Assembly: GCF_036516575.1 (NCBI RefSeq)
Contig: NZ_DATBTY010000024.1
Location: 1 to 64,000 of the forward strand
Length of the DNA: 64,000 nucleotides
From: Cerasibacillus sp036516575
GTDB lineage: Bacteria > Bacillota > Bacilli > Bacillales > Amphibacillaceae
Reading direction: 5' to 3'
Positions 52,402 to 60,266 of this stretch are shown here, in pieces (within the stretch, counting starts at the first letter, position 1; each line of letters starts with the position of its first letter). A model generated the notes under the pieces. It worked only from the letters and a program-made list of their open reading frames with translations, was not told the DNA's origin and did not search any database. The position numbers were made by a program, and so were the translations under genes.

Positions 52402-52887
52402 ATGCAAATGCCAGTACATATTGTTGCTGTAGGGGGATTTGTTGAAAATGCCAAAGGTGAAATATTATTAGTAAAAATCCGTCGAGATGGTCATTGGGTA
52501 TTTCCAGGAGGTCAAGTAGAGGTAGGGGAAAATTTAATAGATGGGGTAATTAGAGAAGTTAAAGAGGAAAGTGGAATTGATGTTAAAGTATCTCACTTGG
52601 TAGGGGTTTTCTCTAATACAGCTACATATGAGGGGCATAGCGGAGTAAAGATAGTACCGACAAAAGTTATGTTTGATTTTGTATGTGAACCTATAGGTGG
52701 GGAATTGACATCATCGGATGAAACATCAGACAGTCGCTGGGTTAGTAAAGGGGAAGTTCTAAATATGGTTTTAGCACCCGCATTGCGTACACGCTATCAA
52801 GCATATTTAGATTATAAAGGAAGTGTCCATTATATGGACTATATAACTAAGCCACAGTTTGAATTAAAATTTAAGAGAAATATATAA
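52402..52887 (+). CDS. Nudix hydrolase (MutT family), second of two
   Basis: 161 residues from the ATG 7 bases after GGAGGGA; a longer frame upstream lacks a better site. The Nudix box GGQVEVGENLIDGVIREVKE with EESG following is complete (about residues 35-57). It shares with the previous gene an N-terminal HIVAVGGFVENAKGEILL-type strand and the tail AYLDYKG, so the two look like an old tandem duplication. Substrate unknown. It is separated from the first gene by about 155 bases. Confidence 0.85.
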   Translation: MQMPVHIVAVGGFVENAKGEILLVKIRRDGHWVFPGGQVEVGENLIDGVIREVKEESGIDVKVSHLVGVFSNTATYEGHSGVKIVPTKVMFDFVCEPIGGELTSSDETSDSRWVSKGEVLNMVLAPALRTRYQAYLDYKGSVHYMDYITKPQFELKFKRNI

Positions 52888-53239
52888 AATAATGAATTAA
52901 CTATTACATTTTATACTCATCAGTATTCAACAAACTGGTGCTTTTCTTGAATAAGCTCCATAATCAAAAGACCATAAATATACTCCATTTTATATGCAGA
53001 CAGTATGTTAAAGGTCTTAATATATCTAAGAAATATACTGCCATTCCATACATGAATTAAATGCCAAATACAGTTTAAGTTGAAATCGGGAGAAACTTTT
53101 TAAAATGTATGTAACTGTTCTCCATTTTCAGTGACGAAACAGTGACGACTTCATGATATAAGTCTATTGAAGCTAATATAAAAGTTATGGTCAGATATAA
53201 AATAATAATTAGTATTGTATTCAATTAACATCTATCATG
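52888..53239. other. Noncoding AT-rich region inside the element
   Basis: No gene is visible. A direct repeat CAGTGACGA occurs at 53129-53137 and 53140-53148, an 11-bp period, which may be a protein-binding site or chance. Confidence 0.4.
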
Positions 53240-53258
53240 TTGGTTCAAATTGGTTCAA
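53240..53258. repeat. Integrase arm-type repeats, right end
   Basis: Two TTGGTTCAA copies start 10 bp apart (53240 and 53250). The surrounding 21 bp match the left-end repeat (50934 onward) at about 18 positions. Confidence 0.55.
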
Positions 53259-53369
53259 GTTTGTCATTTTCAATCCTCTTTTATACATTTTCATCCATAT
53301 AACAATTCCTAAAACGTTGATATAAATGGATTACAATGTATTTAATACACTTAGAATTTATCTGTATAT

Positions 53370-53386
53370 TTTTCAAGACGTTAATA
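53370..53386 (+). other. Probable attR core
   Basis: TTTTCAAGACGTTAATA matches the rpsI 3' end at 15 of 17 positions. It lies 111 bp past the right arm-type repeats and 11 bp before a strong terminator. The mismatches mean the site has decayed or that the match is imperfect by nature. Confidence 0.55.
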
Positions 53387-53396
53387 TATACGTTTC

Positions 53397-53434
53397 AAAG
53401 ACTCTTTTCACTTCGGTGGAAAGGGTCTTTTTAT
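53397..53434 (+). terminator. Terminator, probably the displaced rpsI operon terminator
   Basis: AAAGACTCTTTTCAC (53397-53411) pairs with GTGGAAAGGGTCTTT (53416-53430) around a TTCG tetraloop, followed by TTAT. No gene on the plus strand ends nearby, which fits separation from rpsI by the insertion. Confidence 0.85.
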
Positions 53435-53688
53435 ATGCTTAACATAGCCCGTGACCACATTATGACCAGCTCTCATCCTGGTCAGTAAATTATTTCATAC
53501 ACAGTTCTATCCTTTGCAATGACTAAAATGAGCTTAAAATATACAGTGTAATCCTTCGTGTACCAAACTTTCTTAAAGCATATAGCACTTGACCTTATAT
53601 GACACAAAAACTACAAGATTTTCTCCTGAAATTTTCAGTTTTAGTCTTAAATTGAAGTAATTAACTTAAATAAAATTTTAAAATAATG
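53435..53688. other. Gap before the ilv promoter, no gene seen
   Basis: About 250 AT-rich bases without an open frame that has a ribosome binding site. Nothing else stands out. Confidence 0.5.
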
Positions 53689-53717
53689 TTGACAAATTAG
53701 AAATGGTTTGCTATAGT
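53689..53717 (+). promoter_or_regulatory. SigA promoter of the ilv operon
   Basis: A perfect TTGACA (53689-53694), a 17-bp spacer and TATAGT (53712-53717) with extended TGC before the -10. Confidence 0.88.
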
Positions 53718-53723
53718 TTCTAT

Positions 53724-54006
53724 TAACAAAATTGGAAACCAAAATTGATGACGAGAAGAGTAAGATAAGCGCCCTGTTCTACAGAGAATCGGTATATGGT
53801 GCGAGCCGATGTCCAGAACTTGTCTGAAAATCATCTCTGAGATGTAATCCTGAAACTTTAGTAAGGATTACCGGGTGGTCCACCGTTACCAAGGAACACG
53901 TATGATAGTACGTTAAGTAAGTGCCTCTTGTGTATTTTTTATACATAAGTTGAACTAGGGTGGTATCGCGAGTCAACTCGTCCCTTATTTAGGGACGAGT
54001 TTTTTG
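53724..54006 (+). promoter_or_regulatory. T-box leader, isoleucine-type, before ilvE
   Basis: Stem I includes GAAGAGTAAGATAAG, the AGAGA bulge and GGTGCGAG. The specifier loop CTGAAAATCATCTCTGAG has ATC (Ile) at 53830-53832. The T-box AGGGTGGTATCGCG carries TGGT (53961-53964), matching a tRNA that ends ACCA, as tRNA-Ile does. An 11-bp terminator stem AACTCGTCCCT/AGGGACGAGTT (53975-54001) with T-run follows. Uncharged tRNA-Ile should allow readthrough into the operon. Confidence 0.93.
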
Positions 54007-54038
54007 TGTTTTCAAATAACTATAAAAGGGGTGTAAGT

Positions 54039-54926
54039 ATGAAGGGACAATGGATTTATTTAAATGGCGAATTTGTCAAAAAAGAAGACGCTGTTGTATC
54101 TGTGTATGATCATGGATTTCTTTATGGAGACGGAGTGTTTGAAGGTATTAGATTGTACGATGGCGTTGTTTTCCGTCTGGAGGAACATGTTGATCGACTG
54201 TATGATTCTGCAAAGTCAATTATGCTAGATATTCCTTACTCGAAGCAGGAAATGAGTGATGTAATCGTCGAAACATTAAGGAAAAATGAGCTTCAAAGTG
54301 GTTATATCCGTGTCGTTGTTTCGCGTGGAGTTGGAAGTTTGGGGATTGATCCAAGGACTTGTAAACAGCCACAAGTTATTGTCATTGCAGAGGACCTAGC
54401 CATATTTCCAAAGGAATTATACAAAACGGGAATCGAGATTATGTCTGTGGCAACAAGAAGAAATCGCTCCGATGTTTTATCGCCAAAGGTAAAATCGATG
54501 AACTACTTAAATAACATTTTAGTAAAGATCGAGGCCAATTTAGCGGGAGTAAGTGAGGCACTCATGTTAAATGACCAGGGCTATGTAGCGGAAGGGTCAG
54601 CGGATAATGTTTTTATCGTAAAAAACGATGAAATTCTTACACCGCCTGGTTATGTTGGTGCGCTTGAAGGAATTACAAGAAATGCCGTTATGGAAATAGC
54701 AACTAAATTAGGCTTCACCATGAAAGAGGAAGTATTCACTAGACACGATGTTTACACCGCGGATGAGGTGTTTTTAACTGGAACAGCAGCTGAGATTATT
54801 GCTGTTGTGAAAGTAGATGGAAGAATAATAGGAGATGGCAAACCAGGATTTTATACAAATAAGCTTCTCAGGGAATTTAGGAAAACTGTCTCCACAGATG
54901 GTGTTGAAGTGTATGCATTTCAGTAG
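54039..54926 (+). CDS. ilvE: Branched-chain amino acid aminotransferase
   Basis: 295 residues from the ATG after AAAAGGGGTG. It is a PLP fold-type IV aminotransferase: YDHGFLYGDGVFEGIRLY near the start, the lysine in SPKVKSMNYLNNILVK (near residue 155) that should bind PLP, and FLTGTAAEIIAV near the end. It does the last, reversible transamination of Ile, Val and Leu. Some fold-IV relatives act on D-alanine, but its place in the ilv operon supports IlvE. Confidence 0.93.
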   Translation: MKGQWIYLNGEFVKKEDAVVSVYDHGFLYGDGVFEGIRLYDGVVFRLEEHVDRLYDSAKSIMLDIPYSKQEMSDVIVETLRKNELQSGYIRVVVSRGVGSLGIDPRTCKQPQVIVIAEDLAIFPKELYKTGIEIMSVATRRNRSDVLSPKVKSMNYLNNILVKIEANLAGVSEALMLNDQGYVAEGSADNVFIVKNDEILTPPGYVGALEGITRNAVMEIATKLGFTMKEEVFTRHDVYTADEVFLTGTAAEIIAVVKVDGRIIGDGKPGFYTNKLLREFRKTVSTDGVEVYAFQ

Positions 54927-54958
54927 CTAGATGACAGATAAAAAAAGGGGGGGAAAGC

Positions 54959-56626
54959 ATGCGAAGTGACATGATAAAAAAAGGAATTGACCGAGCACCA
55001 CATCGGAGTTTGTTATATGCAACAGGGGTAAAAACAAAGGACTTAGATAAGCCATTTATCGGTGTCTGTAACTCTTACATTGAAATCATCCCCGGTCATA
55101 TGCATCTTAATAAATTTGCTGTTGTAGTAAAAGAGGCGATTCGAGCAGCAGGTGGAATTCCCTTTGAGTTCAACACGATCGGAGTTGATGACGGAATTGC
55201 TATGGGGCATATTGGAATGAGATATTCGTTGCCTAGCAGAGAGTTAATTGCTGATTCAGCGGAAACGGTGATTAATGCACACTGGTTTGATGGGGTCTTC
55301 TATATTCCTAATTGTGACAAAATTACGCCGGGAATGTTAATGGCAGCTGTTCGAACCAATGTCCCTTCTGTTTTTGTTTCGGGTGGTCCAATGGAAGCTG
55401 GTGTTTCAAGTAGTGGTAAGCCCTTATCATTAGCATCTGTCTTTGAGGGAGTAGGTGCTTACCAATCCGGAAAGATGTCATATGAGGAGTTATTGGATAT
55501 AGAAGCTAATGCTTGTCCAACTTGTGGTTCTTGTTCAGGAATGTTTACCGCAAATTCCATGAACTCTTTGATGGAAATACTTGGATTAACTGTTCCAGGA
55601 AATGCAACAACTGTAGCAACTTCAAAGGATCGATACAAGTTAATCTATGATGCCGCACACCACCTAGTGGAGATGATTAAAAAGGATATAAAGCCACGAG
55701 ATATTGTTACGAAAGAGGCGATAGATGATGCATTCGCCCTTGACATGGCAATGGGGGGATCAACTAACACAGTTCTTCATACGTTGGCTATCGCGCATGA
55801 GGCAGAAATTGATTATGACTTACGGCGAATTAATGAAGTGGCAAAGAGAACCCCTTATTTATCTAAAATCAGCCCTGCCTCTGACTATTCGATGGAGGAT
55901 GTTAATAACGCTGGTGGCGTAAGTGCAATTATAAATGAGCTTTGCAAAATAGACGGAGTTATTCATAAGGATCGCATCACAGTAACAGGAAAATCAGTCT
56001 ATGAAAATGTTAAGAATGCAGAAATTTTAAATGATCAAGTCATACGGCGAAAAGAAAATGCATATAGTCCTGTTGGTGGCCTTTCTGTCTTATTTGGAAA
56101 TGTTGCTCCAGATGGATGTGTCATTAAGGTAGGTGCGGTTGATCCCTCCATTAAGACGTTCACTGGGGTAGCGATAGTTTATGAATCTCAGGATGCTGCC
56201 TTAGCGGGAATTGAAAGTGGAGAAGTGAAGCCAGGTCATGTGGTAGTCATTCGCTATGAGGGGCCAAAAGGAGGTCCTGGTATGCCAGAAATGCTAGCAC
56301 CAACAGCTGCCATTGCTGGAAGAGGCCTTGATAAAGAGGTAGCACTCATAACGGATGGAAGGTTTTCTGGAGCATCGAGAGGAATATCAATCGGTCATAT
56401 TTCACCGGAAGCAGCTGCAGGAGGACCGATTGCTTTTGTTGAAAATGGTGATTCAATCTTTATTGATTTAACGAACCGGACAATAGCTGTTCTTGTTTCT
56501 GATGAAGAGTTAAAGGAGCGAAGGAAGAATTGGAATCAACCACCTCCGAAGATTAAAAATGGGTATTTAGCCCGATATTCTAAGTTAGTTACTTCTGCCA
56601 GTACTGGCGGAGTATTAAAAATTTAA
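54959..56626 (+). CDS. ilvD: Dihydroxyacid dehydratase
   Basis: 555 residues. Conserved cysteines for the Fe-S cluster are in GVCNSYIE (near 36), IPNCDKITPGM (near 119) and CPTCGSCSGMFTANSMN (near 190). It dehydrates dihydroxy acids to 2-keto acids in Ile and Val synthesis. It follows AAAAGGGGGGG. A second T-box lies between it and ilvB. Confidence 0.96.
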   Translation: MRSDMIKKGIDRAPHRSLLYATGVKTKDLDKPFIGVCNSYIEIIPGHMHLNKFAVVVKEAIRAAGGIPFEFNTIGVDDGIAMGHIGMRYSLPSRELIADSAETVINAHWFDGVFYIPNCDKITPGMLMAAVRTNVPSVFVSGGPMEAGVSSSGKPLSLASVFEGVGAYQSGKMSYEELLDIEANACPTCGSCSGMFTANSMNSLMEILGLTVPGNATTVATSKDRYKLIYDAAHHLVEMIKKDIKPRDIVTKEAIDDAFALDMAMGGSTNTVLHTLAIAHEAEIDYDLRRINEVAKRTPYLSKISPASDYSMEDVNNAGGVSAIINELCKIDGVIHKDRITVTGKSVYENVKNAEILNDQVIRRKENAYSPVGGLSVLFGNVAPDGCVIKVGAVDPSIKTFTGVAIVYESQDAALAGIESGEVKPGHVVVIRYEGPKGGPGMPEMLAPTAAIAGRGLDKEVALITDGRFSGASRGISIGHISPEAAAGGPIAFVENGDSIFIDLTNRTIAVLVSDEELKERRKNWNQPPPKIKNGYLARYSKLVTSASTGGVLKI

Positions 56627-56644
56627 ATAAGTTAATTCGTTGAC

Positions 56645-56955
56645 GAGGCTTAAGATTTGGATCCCGTATTTACAGAGAGCTGGTTGTGCTGGAAGCCAGT
56701 AATACGCCCAGATCTTTCATCCCCTCTGAGTGATGTTCCGAACTGGAAGTAAGAACATCCGAGTAAAACCGATACTCGTTACCAAAAATGAGGCAGGATA
56801 TTGTTTTTACCTAGAATTGGTCTGTAAACTGCTTCGTAAGGTAATATTTTGTAAGAAATATTACGAATGAGGGTGGTACCGTGAAAAGATTGAAGCCTTT
56901 TCGCCCCTATAGAATGACATATTATTCTGTAGTAGGGTGAGAGGGCTTTTTTTAT
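56645..56955 (+). promoter_or_regulatory. T-box leader, isoleucine-type, between ilvD and ilvB
   Basis: Stem I shows CAGAGAGCTGG, GGTTGTGCTGGAAGCC and the specifier region CTTTCATCCCCTCTGAG, with ATC (Ile) at 56719-56721 by alignment with the leader before ilvE. The T-box GAGGGTGGTACCGTG has TGGT at 56874-56877. The terminator pairs AGCCTTTTCGCCC (56894-56906) with GGGTGAGAGGGCT (56935-56947), then TTTTTTT. No good promoter is seen right before it, so it probably acts on transcripts from ilvE. Confidence 0.9.
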
Positions 56956-57009
56956 ATTTCTTTATCTCGCTATTTCAGGGAAAAAACTAATACAAAAGGA
57001 GACAATCAG

Positions 57010-58722
57010 ATGGAAGCTAATAAATCCGCTCAGCTTGAGAGCGTTCAAATAAATGGGGCAGATTTATTCATCCAAGCTTTAAAAAACGAGGGTGTAGAAA
57101 TGTTGTTTGGGTATCCTGGTGGGGCCGTCTTGGGGCTATATGATGCACTATACAAATCTCCAATCGATCATGTTTTAGCACGTCATGAGCAGGGAGCTAT
57201 TCATGCCGCAGAAGGTTATGCTCGTGTATCTGGTAAACCAGGCGTAGTTATTGCAACCTCAGGACCCGGAGCAACTAATGTAATGACTGGCATTGCAGAT
57301 GCAATGATGGATTCGTTACCAATGGTTGTTTTCACGGGGCAGGTTGCTTCTCATGTAATTGGTACAGATGCATTTCAGGAGGCAGATGTAGTAGGAATGA
57401 CGACACCAATTACAAAACAAAATTATCAAATAAAAAGTATAGAAGAGTTACCAAGAGTGGTAAAAGAGGCATTTCATATCGCAACCACAGGAAGACCAGG
57501 ACCTGTGTTGGTGGACATTCCAAAAAATATTGCAGCAGAGCTTACTCCACCACTTCAGGAGGAAGAAGTGAACCTTCCGGGGTATGAACCAAAGCTAAAA
57601 CCTAATCCATTGGAAGTACAACGATTAGTAAGTGCTCTTAGAAATTCAAAAAAACCTGTTATTTTAGCGGGAGCAGGGGTGCTATTCTCTAAAGCGACCG
57701 TTGCTTTGGAGAGGTTTGCCAAAAACAATCATATTCCTGTTGTCCATACGCTTTTAGGACTTGGGGGGTTTCCTGCTAAGGAACGTTTGTTTATAGGAAT
57801 GGCTGGAATGCACGGTTGTTTTGCTGCGAATATGGCCCTTTATGAATGCGATTTATTAATAAATATAGGTGCTAGGTTTGATGATCGCCTTACAGGGGAA
57901 TTGAAACATTTTGCACCCAATGCAAAGGTGGCCCATATTGATATTGATCCAGCGGAAATTGGCAAAAATGTTGAAACACATTATCCGATCTTAGGTGATG
58001 CAAGATTTGCCTTAGAGGAGCTATTGAGTCAAATCGAGCAGAAGCCTGATACATCAGAATGGCTACTACATTTAAAGAAATACAAACAGCAACATCCTTT
58101 TTGGTATAACAAATCGGATGAGTTCTTACCACCTCAACAGTTAATGGAATTGATACATCATCATACAAGTGGTAAGGCTATTGTCACTACAGACGTAGGG
58201 CAACATCAAATGTGGGCGGCACAATATTATACCTTTAACCAACCGAATCGTTGGGTAACTTCGGGTGGCCTAGGTACGATGGGGTTCGGATTTCCCGCAG
58301 CGATTGGTGCTCAGCTAGCTGAACCAGATACAACAGTAGTATCAATTGTTGGCGATGGTGGATTCCAAATGACGTTGCAGGAACTGATTTTATTAAAAGA
58401 GCTCGATCTTCCTATAAAGGTTTTTATCGTAAATAATGGTTCATTAGGAATGGTCCGTCAATGGCAAGAGACATTTTATGAAAAACGGTATTCACAATCA
58501 ATTCTCTCGCTTCAACCGGATTTTCTAAAACTGGCAGAATCGTATGGGATAAAAGCAGTAAGAGTTAAGACGAAAGAGCAAGCGGAAAAAATTTTTCCAA
58601 AAGTATTAAATAGTTCAGAGCCTGTTGTCATTGATTGTTGTGTGAACCCGGGCGAAAACGTATACCCAATGGTAGCCCCCGGAAAAGGGTTACATGAAAT
58701 GATTGGAGTGAAACCAATATGA
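57010..58722 (+). CDS. ilvB: Acetolactate synthase, large (catalytic) subunit
   Basis: 570 residues. The ThDP-activating glutamate is in LARHEQGAIHAAEGYAR (near 62), and the cofactor motif GDGGFQMT...VNN lies at about 450-480. GGAVLGLYDAL is conserved near the N-terminus. It condenses pyruvate with pyruvate or 2-ketobutyrate. It follows AAAAGGAGACAATC, directly behind the second T-box, and its stop overlaps ilvN. Confidence 0.96.
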   Translation: MEANKSAQLESVQINGADLFIQALKNEGVEMLFGYPGGAVLGLYDALYKSPIDHVLARHEQGAIHAAEGYARVSGKPGVVIATSGPGATNVMTGIADAMMDSLPMVVFTGQVASHVIGTDAFQEADVVGMTTPITKQNYQIKSIEELPRVVKEAFHIATTGRPGPVLVDIPKNIAAELTPPLQEEEVNLPGYEPKLKPNPLEVQRLVSALRNSKKPVILAGAGVLFSKATVALERFAKNNHIPVVHTLLGLGGFPAKERLFIGMAGMHGCFAANMALYECDLLINIGARFDDRLTGELKHFAPNAKVAHIDIDPAEIGKNVETHYPILGDARFALEELLSQIEQKPDTSEWLLHLKKYKQQHPFWYNKSDEFLPPQQLMELIHHHTSGKAIVTTDVGQHQMWAAQYYTFNQPNRWVTSGGLGTMGFGFPAAIGAQLAEPDTTVVSIVGDGGFQMTLQELILLKELDLPIKVFIVNNGSLGMVRQWQETFYEKRYSQSILSLQPDFLKLAESYGIKAVRVKTKEQAEKIFPKVLNSSEPVVIDCCVNPGENVYPMVAPGKGLHEMIGVKPI

Positions 58723-59231
58723 TGCGGATAGTGTCCGTTCTAGTCCTTAACCAAACTGGGGTATTATTAAGGCTTACAGGGATGTTAACTAAGCGTCAAA
58801 TTAATATTGAAAGCATGTCTGTAGGACCCACTGAGAAAGAAGGCGTTTCAAGAATGACCTTTTTAATAAGAGTGAGGGACGACAAGAGGCTAGAGACATT
58901 GTTGAAACAAATAAGTAAGCAGGTTGATGTACTACAAGTATCAGATCTGTCGAATGAAAGGGCAATTATAAAAGAACTTGCCCTCATAAAAGTTGTTAGT
59001 AATGGACTAACGAGAGTTGAAATAAATGGAATTATTGAACCATTTCGAGCTTCCGTCATTGATGTTAGTAGGGACAGCTTAACTGTTCAGGTTACAGGTG
59101 GTATATCCAAAATTGAGGCGATGATTGACCTTTTGAGTCCTTATGGGATAAAGGAAATTACACGTACAGGGATCGCTGCATCCACTAGTGAAGGAAGAGT
59201 AAAAAAAATTCAACAAATCGGATTAAAATAA
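58719..59231 (+). CDS. ilvN: Acetolactate synthase, small (regulatory) subunit
   Basis: 170 residues with an N-terminal ACT domain (VLVLNQTGVLLRLTGMLTKR, about 5-80), which binds valine in this family, and a C-terminal domain. It activates IlvB and gives feedback control. The start ATG overlaps the ilvB stop; an ATG follows one codon later. Length is normal. Confidence 0.95.
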   Translation: MMRIVSVLVLNQTGVLLRLTGMLTKRQINIESMSVGPTEKEGVSRMTFLIRVRDDKRLETLLKQISKQVDVLQVSDLSNERAIIKELALIKVVSNGLTRVEINGIIEPFRASVIDVSRDSLTVQVTGGISKIEAMIDLLSPYGIKEITRTGIAASTSEGRVKKIQQIGLK

Positions 59232-59253
59232 ATGAGATAAAGGGGAATACAAG

Positions 59254-60246
59254 ATGATTAAAGTTTATTATAATGACGATGTGAATGAGGATGTAATGAA
59301 GAGAAAGACTGTCGCGATTTTAGGTTATGGCTCACAAGGCCATGCCCATGCACAAAACTTACGGGATAGTGGCTATGAAGTGGTCGTTGGATTACGTCAA
59401 GGAAAATCATGGCAGCAAGCTGAGAAAGATGGGTTTAAGGTGTTATCGGTTAAGGATGCATGTCAAAAAGCAGATCTCGTAATGGTCCTTTTACCAGATG
59501 AATATCAAGCTTTTGTTTTTGAAAAGGAAGTAAAACCTTACTTGACTGCTGGAAAGGCATTAGCCTTTGCTCATGGTTTTAATGTTCATTTTCATCAGAT
59601 AGTACCTCCCGAGAACGTAGATGTATTTTTAGTAGCACCAAAAGGACCTGGTCATTTGGTAAGAAGAACCTTTGAAGAGGGTGCTGGAGTTCCTGCCTTA
59701 TTTGGGGTGTATCAAGATGTAACAGGAAAAGCGAAAGAACTTGCCTTAGCTTATTCTAAAGGAATTGGGGCTGGAAGAGCAGGAATTTTGGAAACGACTT
59801 TTCAAGAGGAAACTGAGACGGATCTTTTTGGAGAGCAGGCAGTACTTTGTGGTGGTTTAACGTCACTTGTCAAAGCAGGATTCGAGACACTTGTAGAGGC
59901 AGGATACCAAAAGGAGGTCGCTTATTTCGAATGTCTACATGAGCTGAAGTTAATTGTTGACCTTATGTATGAAAAAGGAATTGCGGGGATGAGATATTCC
60001 ATCTCAGACACTGCTCAATGGGGAGATTTTGTGTCCGGTCCAAGGGTTATCAATGCCGAAACAAAAGAAAGAATGAAGGAGGTTCTAGTAGATATTCAAT
60101 CGGGTAAGTTTGCTAAAGGGTGGATTTTAGAAAATCAAGCCAACCGAGCGGAATTTAATTCGATTAACAATCGTGAAAAACAACATCCAATTGAAGTAGT
60201 AGGAAAAGAACTTCGACAAATGATGCCATTTATTCAACCTAAATAA
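59254..60246 (+). CDS. ilvC: Ketol-acid reductoisomerase (class I)
   Basis: 330 residues. NADPH-binding VAILGYGSQGHAHAQNLRDS is at about 21-40, and the metal-binding residues lie in ETDLFGEQAVLCGG and FECLHELKLIVDLMYE. It isomerises and reduces acetolactate or acetohydroxybutyrate, using Mg2+. It follows AAAGGGGAATAC, 22 bases after ilvN. Confidence 0.97.
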   Translation: MIKVYYNDDVNEDVMKRKTVAILGYGSQGHAHAQNLRDSGYEVVVGLRQGKSWQQAEKDGFKVLSVKDACQKADLVMVLLPDEYQAFVFEKEVKPYLTAGKALAFAHGFNVHFHQIVPPENVDVFLVAPKGPGHLVRRTFEEGAGVPALFGVYQDVTGKAKELALAYSKGIGAGRAGILETTFQEETETDLFGEQAVLCGGLTSLVKAGFETLVEAGYQKEVAYFECLHELKLIVDLMYEKGIAGMRYSISDTAQWGDFVSGPRVINAETKERMKEVLVDIQSGKFAKGWILENQANRAEFNSINNREKQHPIEVVGKELRQMMPFIQPK

Positions 60247-60266
60247 TAATTTGCAGGAAAAGAGAG

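Larger units (their letters stand above)
50883..53386. mobile_element. Decayed integrative element at rpsI
   Basis: This 2.5-kb AT-rich insertion is bounded by near-repeats of the rpsI end. It contains a broken tyrosine integrase gene next to rpsI, 10-bp-spaced TTGGTTCAA repeats near each end and two Nudix genes. A UUCG-loop terminator that fits as the original rpsI terminator lies 11 bp past the right end. No replication, transfer or phage structural genes remain, so it is most likely the relic of a larger element. Whether it is still mobilisable in trans is unknown. Confidence 0.65.

Noticed and set aside
53300..53325. CCTAAAACGTTGATA as the right att core
   Set aside because: It also resembles the rpsI end but matches less well than 53370-53386 and is farther from the displaced terminator.
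52900..53400. CRISPR array or further phage genes in the AT-rich part of the element
   Set aside because: No regularly spaced repeats with unique spacers and no coding frames; only short paired repeats were found.
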